Shown: piece after piece, positions 43,722 through 54,000 of the stretch
How the letters are laid out: each line of letters begins with the position of its first letter
Numbering within the stretch: position 1 is the stretch's first letter
Assembly: GCA_964576515.1 (NCBI GenBank)
Contig: CAZNUW010000005.1
Location: 186,001 to 250,000 of the forward strand
From: SHVO01 sp964576515
GTDB lineage: Bacteria > Pseudomonadota > Alphaproteobacteria > Rhodospirillales > Rhodospirillaceae
Length of the DNA stretch: 64,000 bases
Direction: 5' to 3'
Program-made: the position numbers and the translations under genes
The notes under the pieces: model-generated
Seen by the model: the letters and a program-made list of their open reading frames with translations, nothing else
The model's database searches: none
What the model was told of the DNA's origin: nothing

Positions 43722-46700
43722 GACGAACCAACGTCCATGGCGGTAAAGACCTCGGCTTCGATGACTTTCACCGGATAGGCGCGCTCGCCGACGGTACACA
43801 GAGAAACACGCGCATCGAAGGCGACGGCGCTTGGATGAACACGCGCGCGCCGCGCGACGTGATCCTTCGCGACAATCGCGGCGGAAAGGGCGCGGCCGGA
43901 CAGACCGGCGCAGCCGTAGATCGCCGCGACCGTGCCCGGCAACCAGTCCGACGCCGCGACATCGCGCGGATCCAGGACAGTCGCAGCGCCGTCGGCGCAC
44001 GACAAACCCGCGCCTTCGACAAACACGGCGTCCGCGAGGAACGCGCGGCGCGACGTCGGTGATAAGCGGCCCAGCGGACCTTTCGGCAGCCCGGTGTAGA
44101 TGAGGACGCCGTCGGCCCAAAGGCCGCCCTCGCCGTCCGCGCCCAGGCGCACCTGGAACGCGAAACGCGGATGACGGGCGTCCGGGTCGATACAACGGAC
44201 ATCGGCGACCGCGCGAGTCGCCGCGCCCAGCGGCGCATGAACGCGAAGATGCGCGAGACCGGTGGGATAGCCCACATGATCGGCGTTCCAACCGGACACC
44301 CACTGTTCGAGGGCGTCGTTGGGGATGATATGCGTCACACCGTCGAGCAGGAGCGCGCGGCGCACGGCCGCGGCCATTCGCGCATCCACATCGAGCCATC
44401 CCCTGCCCCCGTCGGCGCCGCGCGTCGCGCGCGCAAGCCCCTGGAACGCGGGACCGTGGAACAGATGGCCGGCGCGATAGAGATCGCGTTCATGCCCGCG
44501 TTCATGCACGACGGGCGCGTCGGTGGTGATGACGGAAAGCGCCGGCGCATCGCCGCCGTTTGCGGCGACGGCGACAGCGACGAAACCACCGGTCGGCTTT
44601 TCGGTTTCGAGGGTGACACGCGCGCCGTCGACAACAAGGCGCGTACGTTGCGGTTCGGCGCCGAACGCGAGCCAGCGGCGCGCTGTGAAATCACGCACGA
44701 GACCCGGAACATCTTCATCACCGTCATATGTGCCCCGACACAATATACGGTCGGCCATCGCCATCAAAGGCAAGGCGGGAATGACGTACGTGGGCGCGTG
44801 ATCGGCCAACCACGGCTGCGCGTTCACATCGAACACCTGTTCGCCGTGGCCCGCGCGGTCGAAGATCAACTTCGTGCCGAGGGTGGCTTCATAGATCTTG
44901 AGACCGTCGACCCATGCACTCGCGCGGGCAACGACCGTTACGCCGTCGGCTTCGATGCGACGTTCCAAAATCTCGGCTTGGGTGACAACGGACGTCGCCC
45001 AGGGACGAACCTGACCGCGATACTTCCAAACGACGCGGTCGGTCTCTGTGACGGGCAGGAAAGCGGGTGACGGTGCGCCCTGCGCGTATCCGCGCCGCAG
45101 GAGATCGGCCTTCACCACTTGCAACATCGCTTCGACGCCGAGCGAACCGGGCTGCACGGGGTCCTGGAAGAAGTGCGCCTTGAAGAACCAGGATTCCGGA
45201 TCGACGGCCTTCTCGCCACGGATCAAGCCCTGCTTTTTCGCGCCGCCGTCAGGCCACCACCCCGTGATGCGGTCGACCATGAGCATCTTGTCGCCCGCGA
45301 CGGCGCGGCCCCATGCGGTGTCCCGCAAAATAAAGGGAAGATGCGCGGGTGCATCGTGCAACGCACGATCGTCTTGCGAGGGCGCCAATCCAGCCTGCGC
45401 GGCGAGCGCTTCGGCGGGGAAGAAACCAAAAACGGTCTCCATTTCATGCACCACACCCACCGCGTCAGACGTGGTGACATGGAAGGCGAGGATGATCATG
45501 GCGCCGGCGCGCGAAAGGCTGGTGAGCTTTGCGTCCGTTATCAGTCGGCCCGTCGCCGGCGTGACTTCGCCGTGGACCCGCGCCGTGCCGTCGAGATTGC
45601 GGAAATAGACCTCGCCCTCGATCTCGCGCGCCGCACCTATATAGGAGGCCAACCAGCCGCATGGCTGGAGCCCCACTTCCATCAAGACCGCGTAAGGCAT
45701 TGCGCCGCGCGGCGTTTCGGCGAAATACCAGGCGTCGGGCGGCACCGTGTATTCAGCGGAGACGAACGCGCCGGTGGTCATACCGCCGATCGCGCCGTCG
45801 ATGCGCGCGATGCGCGTCATGAAGTGATAGGGATCGCCGGGCAGGCGCGCGACGCGGGTGCCGTCGTCGAATCGGCGATAGAAGGGGCCAAAGGCTTCGC
45901 TGGGCCGCCCGACCGCGCAGGCCATCAGCGAGCGATAGTCGAAGGCGAAACCGTCGACCACGGCGGAGGGCCGCGCGGGTTCAGGGTCGCTCACGGCGTC
46001 GGTTTTCGCCATGGGCCAATCGGGCACGAGGCGCAGCGCGAGGCGCGGACAGTGGAACGCCTTCAGGCCGTCGACGGTGCACAGCACGTCCGCCCACAGG
46101 ACCGGTTGCGGGCCAAGGGCCAGTTCCTCGACATGCACCTCGTAGACGATGTTGCGCGCGCGCGGCGTGACCTGGCCCCGGCAGCGCAGACGGAAGGTTT
46201 CCTCCGGCAGCGGCTCGAACCGCCAGCCGTCGCGGTTCAGGGTGAGGCCGAGGCCCGCCATGTAAACGCTCATCGCCTGCAGGCAGGCCTCGAACATCAA
46301 GGTGCCGGGCATGCAAGGATCGTTCTTGAAGTGACCGTCGAAGAACCAATCGTTCGGGCTGACGGGCCATTCGGCGCGCAGGTACCCGCGGCCCCAAGGA
46401 CCGCCCTTTGGCTGGAAGTGCGTGACGCGTTCGAGCAGCAGCATCCGGCCCACGGGCGGGGCGGGCGAGCGGGTGTGGCATCCGCTGAGCGAGAAAGCCG
46501 GACCGAAACACGCCGCGAGATCGCCTTTGGCAAAAGCGTCCAGCGCCGCGCGGTCGAAGGCCATGCGGTCGGTGACGACGGTGGGCTTATCAAGACGGCT
46601 TTCGGCAAGCGGTTTCGGCTTCGTGGTTTCGGCCGACCACAAGACGCCGTCGGAGTCGGCCAGTTCTTCATCCGTGAAGAACCCGGCCTGGCCGTTGCGC

Positions 46701-49700
46701 ACGGAGATGCGGTGCGCGCCCGCGACGTGGCAATCGTAGTGGAAGAAGAACAGACGCACGTCGCCCAAGGACGTATGGCTGTCGATGGCGATATCGTAGC
46801 GCAGGGTTTCACCGACGGCGGGCAACGGACCGTGATAGGTCAGCTCGCACCCCAAGAGGCGGTACACGCGTTCGCCGCGATTGAGGAAGTCGATGCCGAG
46901 CCAGGAGATGAGCAGGAGATCCGCCTGACCGGACTCCACGACAAGCCCGGCGGGCATGCGTCCGTGATGCACATACCAGGCGTCGGCGGTGACGTCGGTT
47001 TCGGTGACGATGGAGCCTGTGGTCATCGATCCGGCCACGGCGTCGATGGTCATGACCCGGTCAGCGAGCAGAAGCGGCGGCATCGGCATACGCACGATGC
47101 GCGTCACATCGTCGAGCACGGCGAACTGTTCGCCCCACACCTCGGACAACCGGCCGGAGGAGAGTTTTTCAAGATCGGCGCGGCCATGCAGGGGCGCGGG
47201 CGTGGAGACAGGCGCGGACACCGCACGCGGCGGCGCATCTTGCTGTGGATACGCGATACCCCCGACGATATGGAGGAACGCCGCATGGGCGTGCGCGGCG
47301 GTTTGCATATAGGCGAGATGCTGCGCGGTGAGCGATTCATGCAGGCGCGCCGCGGCGGCGGCGGCGCCCGGCATGGGATCGCGGCGCGACGCGCGCGCTT
47401 GGTGTGCGGCAGCTTGCGGCCATGCAACTGACTGATCGCGGACCGGCGCGAGACGCGGCGGCAACGGAAGGACGGCCGCCTTATGACGCCCCGGCACCGC
47501 CGGCCACCGCGCGGGCAAGCGCAACAACGGCGTCGACGGCGCGGCCTTTTCCTCGGTCATGTTCACGAAACCGTCGAGGCGCATGGGTACGCCCGCCGCC
47601 AAAAGCTGAAGCACGGACTCGGCGGCGGCTTCCCACGACGAAGCACCGAAGCGATCAAGGGCGACGGCGAGATGCGGGCGGTCGCCCAACACGGCGCGGA
47701 TCGCGCGGGCGCAGGTATCGCGCGGCCCGTGTTCGATGAAGATGCGCACACCGTCGTCCCACGCCTGACGGATAGTCGCCGGGAAATCCACCGTGTGCGC
47801 GGCTTGATGGGTGAGCGCGTCGGCGACGGACTGTTGTGTGACCTCATAGGCGCGGTTGTGCGCGTTGCTATAGAAGCGAACACCGCCGGGCGCGGCGGTG
47901 GAACGGTTGTGCAGCCGACGCCACAGCCCGGCCGCATCGCCGATCGCAGGCGTGTGGCAGGCGAGGCTGATATTGAGCCGTGTCGCGCGATGAGGTCCGA
48001 GACGTTTGACCGCCGCCCCGCAGGCCGCCGCCGTTCCGGCGATGATGCAATCGTCCGGCGCGGTCACGATGGCGAGATCGGCGCCGGCCACAAGGGCCGC
48101 GCGCACATCGTCCACCGGAGCTAAAATCTGCCACGTCTCCCACGCGTCGTGAGCGATGCCGTGACGATCCCAATAGGCGTGCACGGCTGCGTAGGCGCCG
48201 GAGAGGGCGTACGCGTAGAGACCTTCGTCGCGCACCGCGGTCATGAGACCGGCCATGTCGGTCCAGGCGCCGAGGGCAAACAGCGCATTGGTCTCGCCCG
48301 ACGAGAGCCCGATGGCCGCTTGCGGCGTAATCGCGAGAACATCACGCGTGAGCGCGGCGTGCGCCTGACACAGGAACGACGACGCGGTCAGGAGAGGGTA
48401 ATCGCCCATATGCGGTTGGGGCGCGAGGTCGTAGATCCAACCGGCGAGTTCGCGCACAAGCGGACATTGTTCATGGACGCGGTCGGCCAAGACCGGCAAA
48501 CGGCGCAGGAGATCCTGGCCCATGCCGCGATAGGCCGCCGCCGCGCCCGTGAAGACAAAAGCGACGTCGCCGGATAGCGGCGCATGGGCGAGCGCGATGT
48601 TAGGGTCGCGCGGCGCGGTCCCGTTGTCGAGACACTCCAGGAGAACCGCGCGGCGTGCGACGATGTCCGCCGGAGCGCCGTGGATCGCCGCGCGCGGGCC
48701 GCGCCCGGGGCGCGCGAGATCGGCGGCGGCGAGCGCCCGGTCCGCCGCGACGGCGGCGCGCAAGGCCGCGATATCGTCGCCTTCATAGACCCGGATTGTC
48801 GTATCGCGCAGCGAGACATATTCATCTTCGCGCAGATGGATCGTACGCGGTGACGCCATCAGCGGCGTCACCGTCACGCTGATGCGGCGCGGATCCTTGT
48901 TCGCGAGCCACGGGAGCGTCTTGCGCCCGGGACGCGGCCATGTCCGGCGCGCGAGCGCGAAGACCGCGGCCGCGACATCGCGCAATCCGGCGGCAACATG
49001 GGCATGGCCGAGCCCGGCATCGAGCGCCTGTTGAACGTCCGTCCAGGACTCTCCTTCGCGATCGTCGAGCACCGCGAGCACGGTTTCGCCCGCCGCGCGC
49101 GCATCGTCGACGCGTTTCAGGACGAGGCTGACGGCGGCATCCGCAGGCGCGGGCCGGTCGGGGAGAAGCTGCGCGAGGGCGAAACCGGTGACGGGATCGT
49201 CGGGCGTGTCGACCGCGCCGACAAGGGCCGCATCGATCTCACCGGTCTCAAGCATCCGCGCGGCGATGCGCAAGGCTTCCAGGCCGGAGGCCTCCTCCGC
49301 CGCGACGGTGAAGCTGGGGCCGCGCAGATCACATTGGGCGTTGAGCCGATTGGCGGGCATGTTCGGCATGCAGCCGATCACATGGGCCGCGACCATCGCG
49401 CCGACACCCGCGTCGTCGCGCGCCGCGTCCGGCGCGAGGTCCGGTAAGCGCAAACGGTAGGCGTGGCGGCAGGCGTCGGCCGCGCATTGCGCGCCGACGA
49501 TGACAGCCGTGTTGGCGGGCAAAGTCACATCCGCTATCGACTCGAGCGCGGCGGCCAGCATCAAGGCGTGCTGCGGCACGCTCTGGCGCAGATCGTTGGG
49601 CGGGATGCGCAAGCCGGCCATCGGCAGCGTGATGTCGGGGGCCTCGGGAAGCGCCGCGCCGTCGAACAGATGTGCTTGAAGGTCGGTGGCGGTACCGCGT

Positions 49701-51070
49701 CCGCGGTATCCGACGGCGACAATCCCGACCGCAGCGCGCGCTGTCGGTTGCGTCGCGGGCGCGGGCCGGAAGGTGTCGGGCGATTCAATAATCACGTGTG
49801 CGTTGTTGCCGCCGAACCCGAAACTGCTGACGCCGGCGATGCGGCGCGGGGCGTCCGGCCACGGTTCGGCGTGTGTGACGACGCGGAAGCCCGTGTCCGC
49901 CAACCCCGGCGTATAGGGACCAGACGCAGGCGAACCAGGCAGGACATCGTGCGCCATGGCGGCGAGGACCTTGAGCACGCCCGCACCGCCGGACGCGGTG
50001 ACGAGATGGCCGAGGTTCGCTTTCAGCGAGCCGAGACCCAGCGCCCGGTCCGCTCCGAAGACGGCGCGCAAGGCCGCGAGTTCGACAGCGTCGCCGATCT
50101 GGGTGCCGGTCGCGTGGCATTCGATGAAACCGACCTCGGCGGGCGCGACGCCCGCAACCTCCAGCGCGCGGCGCAGGGCGGCTTCCTGTCCTTCACGCGC
50201 GGGCGAAAGAATCCCGCCGGCGCGCCCGTCGTTCGACAAACCGACGCCGCGGATGACGCCATGGATACGGTCGCCATCGCGCACAGCGTCGTCGTAACGC
50301 CTCAGGACGAAGAGGACGGCGCCCTCGGCGGGCAGCAGACCATCGGCGTCACGGTGAAACGGCCGCGATTGTCCGGAAGGGCTGATGGCCGAGAGCGCGG
50401 TGAAGCCTGTGTGCAGGACAAGCGGATCGATGGCGTTGATCGCGCCGGCAAGCATCACGTCCGCCTCGCCCGCGTGAAGGCGGTCGCAAGCGAGTTTCAG
50501 GGCGTAGAGCGAGGACGCGCAGGCGGCATCCAGCGCGAATCCACCGAGGCCGAGATTGAGCGCCTGACAGAGGATGGAAATGGGCAAGCCGCCGTTGAAG
50601 CGGTCGCGCGCACGGGCGGGATCGGGCGTTCCCATCCAGACGCCTTCCGCAAAGCGCGCGAGGGCTTCGCTGGGATAGCCGAGATTTCCGACAACCGCAC
50701 CGCCGTGAAGGCGCGGCCGCGCAAGGTCCAGCCCCGCGTCCGCCATCGCCGCGCGGCCCGCGTGCAAGAGCCAGCGGGTCAGGCGGTCGGCGGCGGCGAT
50801 CTCGGCGGCCGGCAGCGCGAACCCGTCAGGTTGAAACTGCGCGTCAAATCCGGTGACGAAACCGCCACGGTCGGTGACCGCGCCTTCGGCGGCCGCATCG
50901 CCTTGCCGGCGCAAGATACGCGCGGAGGACGCACGCCAGTGGCCGGCGGGCACGCCGTCGACGGCGACGTGGTCGCGCGCGATCAACGTCCACAGGTCCG
51001 CGGGCGTGAAAGCCCCCGGCAGGACGCAGCCGCGGCCGACAATCGCGATCGGCGGGAAAGCGGTCACCAC
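43718..51070 (-). CDS. Pfa-type lipid synthase KS-CLF-AT-(pseudoDH-DH)x2-PS-DH (PfaC/Pfa3-like)
   Basis: This 2450-residue iterative synthase begins at GTG 51070 (a second GTG at 51067 is equally placed) after CGGAG. Domains in order: KS about 5-435 (Cys184 in DAACASS, His319 in CHATGT, His355 in NLGH); chain-length factor about 447-710 with the Cys replaced by Glu593 (AAEEASG); AT about 832-1140 (GLSSGE with Ser923, His1039 in ACHTP); a helical Ala-rich linker about 1230-1270; then four FabA-type hot dogs. These are pseudo 1320-1480, active 1540-1685 (His1580, Glu1594), pseudo 1745-1890 and active 1920-2070 (His1966, Glu1980). A PS-DH-like domain follows (about 2078-2330; QPWLADH, LFHGPAFQ) with a 110-residue tail. 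It works with the KS-MAT-ACP-KR protein to build a long, probably unsaturated, acyl chain in the cytoplasm. Exact product unknown. Confidence 0.88.
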   Translation of the reverse strand: MVTAFPPIAIVGRGCVLPGAFTPADLWTLIARDHVAVDGVPAGHWRASSARILRRQGDAAAEGAVTDRGGFVTGFDAQFQPDGFALPAAEIAAADRLTRWLLHAGRAAMADAGLDLARPRLHGGAVVGNLGYPSEALARFAEGVWMGTPDPARARDRFNGGLPISILCQALNLGLGGFALDAACASSLYALKLACDRLHAGEADVMLAGAINAIDPLVLHTGFTALSAISPSGQSRPFHRDADGLLPAEGAVLFVLRRYDDAVRDGDRIHGVIRGVGLSNDGRAGGILSPAREGQEAALRRALEVAGVAPAEVGFIECHATGTQIGDAVELAALRAVFGADRALGLGSLKANLGHLVTASGGAGVLKVLAAMAHDVLPGSPASGPYTPGLADTGFRVVTHAEPWPDAPRRIAGVSSFGFGGNNAHVIIESPDTFRPAPATQPTARAAVGIVAVGYRGRGTATDLQAHLFDGAALPEAPDITLPMAGLRIPPNDLRQSVPQHALMLAAALESIADVTLPANTAVIVGAQCAADACRHAYRLRLPDLAPDAARDDAGVGAMVAAHVIGCMPNMPANRLNAQCDLRGPSFTVAAEEASGLEALRIAARMLETGEIDAALVGAVDTPDDPVTGFALAQLLPDRPAPADAAVSLVLKRVDDARAAGETVLAVLDDREGESWTDVQQALDAGLGHAHVAAGLRDVAAAVFALARRTWPRPGRKTLPWLANKDPRRISVTVTPLMASPRTIHLREDEYVSLRDTTIRVYEGDDIAALRAAVAADRALAAADLARPGRGPRAAIHGAPADIVARRAVLLECLDNGTAPRDPNIALAHAPLSGDVAFVFTGAAAAYRGMGQDLLRRLPVLADRVHEQCPLVRELAGWIYDLAPQPHMGDYPLLTASSFLCQAHAALTRDVLAITPQAAIGLSSGETNALFALGAWTDMAGLMTAVRDEGLYAYALSGAYAAVHAYWDRHGIAHDAWETWQILAPVDDVRAALVAGADLAIVTAPDDCIIAGTAAACGAAVKRLGPHRATRLNISLACHTPAIGDAAGLWRRLHNRSTAAPGGVRFYSNAHNRAYEVTQQSVADALTHQAAHTVDFPATIRQAWDDGVRIFIEHGPRDTCARAIRAVLGDRPHLAVALDRFGASSWEAAAESVLQLLAAGVPMRLDGFVNMTEEKAAPSTPLLRLPARWPAVPGRHKAAVLPLPPRLAPVRDQSVAWPQAAAHQARASRRDPMPGAAAAAARLHESLTAQHLAYMQTAAHAHAAFLHIVGGIAYPQQDAPPRAVSAPVSTPAPLHGRADLEKLSSGRLSEVWGEQFAVLDDVTRIVRMPMPPLLLADRVMTIDAVAGSMTTGSIVTETDVTADAWYVHHGRMPAGLVVESGQADLLLISWLGIDFLNRGERVYRLLGCELTYHGPLPAVGETLRYDIAIDSHTSLGDVRLFFFHYDCHVAGAHRISVRNGQAGFFTDEELADSDGVLWSAETTKPKPLAESRLDKPTVVTDRMAFDRAALDAFAKGDLAACFGPAFSLSGCHTRSPAPPVGRMLLLERVTHFQPKGGPWGRGYLRAEWPVSPNDWFFDGHFKNDPCMPGTLMFEACLQAMSVYMAGLGLTLNRDGWRFEPLPEETFRLRCRGQVTPRARNIVYEVHVEELALGPQPVLWADVLCTVDGLKAFHCPRLALRLVPDWPMAKTDAVSDPEPARPSAVVDGFAFDYRSLMACAVGRPSEAFGPFYRRFDDGTRVARLPGDPYHFMTRIARIDGAIGGMTTGAFVSAEYTVPPDAWYFAETPRGAMPYAVLMEVGLQPCGWLASYIGAAREIEGEVYFRNLDGTARVHGEVTPATGRLITDAKLTSLSRAGAMIILAFHVTTSDAVGVVHEMETVFGFFPAEALAAQAGLAPSQDDRALHDAPAHLPFILRDTAWGRAVAGDKMLMVDRITGWWPDGGAKKQGLIRGEKAVDPESWFFKAHFFQDPVQPGSLGVEAMLQVVKADLLRRGYAQGAPSPAFLPVTETDRVVWKYRGQVRPWATSVVTQAEILERRIEADGVTVVARASAWVDGLKIYEATLGTKLIFDRAGHGEQVFDVNAQPWLADHAPTYVIPALPLMAMADRILCRGTYDGDEDVPGLVRDFTARRWLAFGAEPQRTRLVVDGARVTLETEKPTGGFVAVAVAANGGDAPALSVITTDAPVVHERGHERDLYRAGHLFHGPAFQGLARATRGADGGRGWLDVDARMAAAVRRALLLDGVTHIIPNDALEQWVSGWNADHVGYPTGLAHLRVHAPLGAATRAVADVRCIDPDARHPRFAFQVRLGADGEGGLWADGVLIYTGLPKGPLGRLSPTSRRAFLADAVFVEGAGLSCADGAATVLDPRDVAASDWLPGTVAAIYGCAGLSGRALSAAIVAKDHVARRARVHPSAVAFDARVSLCTVGERAYPVKVIEAEVFTAMDVGSS

Positions 51071-51080
51071 TAAAGCTCCG

Positions 51081-54000
51081 TCAGGCGGTCACGGCCGCAT
51101 GGTTTGCGCCAAGGGGCGCGCCCGCGGTTCCGGCGAACAGCGCGACGTGCGGCGTGGCGTTGGAACCGTGGAAGACTTCGGCCACGAACGCCGCCGCGCC
51201 CATGTCGAGCGGAATCAGAGGAACTCCGCGCGCGGCGAAGAGCGTGCGCAGGCCGTCGTTGACCATGCCGCCGTCCCACGGGCCCCAATCGATGATGCGC
51301 AGCGCGCACGCCGCGCCGCGGCGTTTAGCGTCCGCGGCGGCGATCGCCGCCATGGTGGCGTTGGCGACGGCGTAGTCGGCCTGACCGACATTGCCGTAGC
51401 GCGCGCTGACCGACGAGAAGACCGCGATGAGATGGAGCGTATCACCGGCCATGGCCGCGAGCAGATTGCGCAGACCGGTGACCTTCGTGTCGTACACCCG
51501 CAGCATCTGGCTTTCGGTCTTCTCGGCGATGAGGGAATCCGCGAGCACGCCCGCACCGTGGATGAGACCGTCGATCCGCCCAAAATGGGCACGGATATCG
51601 GCGACAGCGGCCTTCACGGACTGCGCATCGCTCACGTCGGCGCGCACGGGGAGCACGGTCGCGCCCGCGGCTTCAAGGGCGGACAGCGTGCCGCGCAGTT
51701 CGCGGCCCGCGAGAATCGCCTGCGCCCGCTGGCTAAGTGCTGCGGGCGGCAAGGTTTCACCGCGCGCCTTGGCTTCGGCGGCGCACGCCGCGATGAGGCC
51801 GGTCATATCCTGCGCGGCGGCGATGGCGGGCGGCTCCGCATCGAGCGCGGTGCGTCCCAGCACCGCGAGGCGAAGCTTGCGGCCTTCGGCGAGCGCCTTC
51901 AGGCACGCGCCCGTCACGCCGCGTCCGCCACCGGTGACGACCAACACCGCGTCGTCGGGAAGCGTCGCCGTGCGTGCGGGATCCAACGCGGCGGCGCGGT
52001 CCTGGCGCACGAGGCGGCGGCCGTCGGTGAGGAGTTTCACATCCGCCGCGTTGCCGCCGGCAAGAAGCTCGGTGACAATCTGTTCGGCGGGCAGGCTCGC
52101 GTCCTCCAAGACGATGTTGCGCACGCAAGCGTCCGGCCATTCCTGCGCTGCCGTGCGCGTGAGGCCCGCGAGATCGAGCTCCGCGCCGTCGACGGCGATG
52201 ACGACAAAACTATGTCCGCCGCGGTCGGTCCGTTTGGCGAAGATGCGCGCGGCTTCAAACGCCAACCGGACACCGGCGCGCCCGTCGACGTCGCGCGGCA
52301 CGACGACAAGGACAAGGTCCGCGCCGCGTACGTCGGCCACATCGCGCGAGACACGCAGGCCGTCGGCTTCGATCCGTTTGCCGAGCACCGCGACCGTGGC
52401 ATCGTCACCCGGAGCGAGGAGCGCCACATGCGCGCCCATATCGTAGCCGGGTGTGGCGTCGCGCGACGCGACTTGCGCAATCCAAGTATCGGCGATGCGG
52501 GAGAGCGCCGCCACGGGCGCGGCGGCCGCCGGGGCTTGCGCGGGCGGAGCCACGCCCATCTGCGCCGTGACCTGGACGATGATGCTGCGCAAGGTGGGAA
52601 GGCTGGCGAGATCGCGCGCGTCGAGATCGCCCAGCACCGGGAGGCGGCGCTGAAGTTCGGAGAGGATCTCCACCCGTTTGATGGAATCGATTCCGAGATC
52701 GGCTTCGAGTTCCATGTCGGGCGTCAGCATGTCGATGGAATAGCCGGTCTTCGCCGCCACCACTTCAAGGAACAGCCGTTCGGCGTCGGAAGCCGTGGGA
52801 ATCTCGACCACCGGCGCGCGGGGCGCGGGCGCGGATTGCGGCGCGACCGGCGCCGGCGCGGCGGCGGGAGACAACGTCGGCGCCTGGCGCGACACATGCT
52901 CGACGATGTCACGCAAGGTGGGCAGCGCGCTGAGCTCGCGAGCGTCAATATCCTTCAACGCGGACAGTTGCGACTGAAGCTCGGACAGGATCTCCACCCG
53001 CTTGATGGAGTCGATCCCAAGATCGGCTTCCATCGCCATGTCGAGGTTGAGCATATCGACGGGATAGCCGGTCTTCGCCGCCACGATCTTGAGGAAGAGC
53101 GTTTGCGGATCGGCGGACGTCACAACAGGCGCCGGTGCAGGCGCGGGCACGACCGGCGCCGGCGGACGCACAACAGCGACCTCTTTTGGCGCAACCGGCG
53201 ACGCGGCAGGCGGTGGCGGCGGCGCGAACACCGGCGCGGCCGGCATCTGCGGGCGCGGCATCGGCGCGACGCCCGAGGCAGGCGCGCCATGCATGAGGCC
53301 GCTGATCTGGGCGATGGCTTGTTCGGCGGCGCGCATGTAGGCGATGTGCGCATCGGCCATGGCCTGTTGCGCGACGCGGTGGGCTTCGGCGGTCTGCGCG
53401 TGGATGCGCTCGAGCGCCGAGATGGTCTCGTCGTGGGCCACAGGCGGCGCAGGCGTCTTTTCGGTCGTCACGGGGTGAACCTGTACTTTCTCGGGATTGG
53501 GAAGGGGCAGCGCGGCGGCGCCGCCGGACGGCGGATAGGGTTTCGCGTAATTCGCGCCGTCGATCATCAGCGCGCGGGCGGGTGGCGCGACCGGCGGCGC
53601 GGCGATCTCGTATCCGTCCCATGCGAAACGCATGTCGACGGCATGACCCATCACGGCCAGACGGCCAAGGGTGTCCCAGAGCGCCGCAAGCGGCGCGCCG
53701 GCGCGGCTGTCGACAGCCATGGCGTCATGGGTGCGGCCGCCGAGGATCTGGCGCACGAGATCGGTGAGCACGGTGCCCGGCCCAACTTCAACGAAGGTGC
53801 GCACACCGGCGGCATACATCGCTTCGATCTGTTCGACGAAACGTACGCGCGCGGTGATCTGACCGACGAGCGTTGTTCGGATCGCCGCCGGATCGTTCGT
53901 GTAAGGCGCGGCGGAGCTATTGGCGTAAACCCCACACGCGGGCGCGCGCACCGCCAAGCCTGCAAGGGCTTCGGCATAGGGCTGCGCGGCGGGCGCGACG

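Noticed and set aside
42804..44399. Long version of the rsmC-like gene with about 225 extra N-terminal residues
   Set aside because: The extra part is an out-of-frame reading of the synthase 3' end and is Arg-rich without family similarity; the GTG at 43721 overlaps the upstream stop and fits RsmC length.
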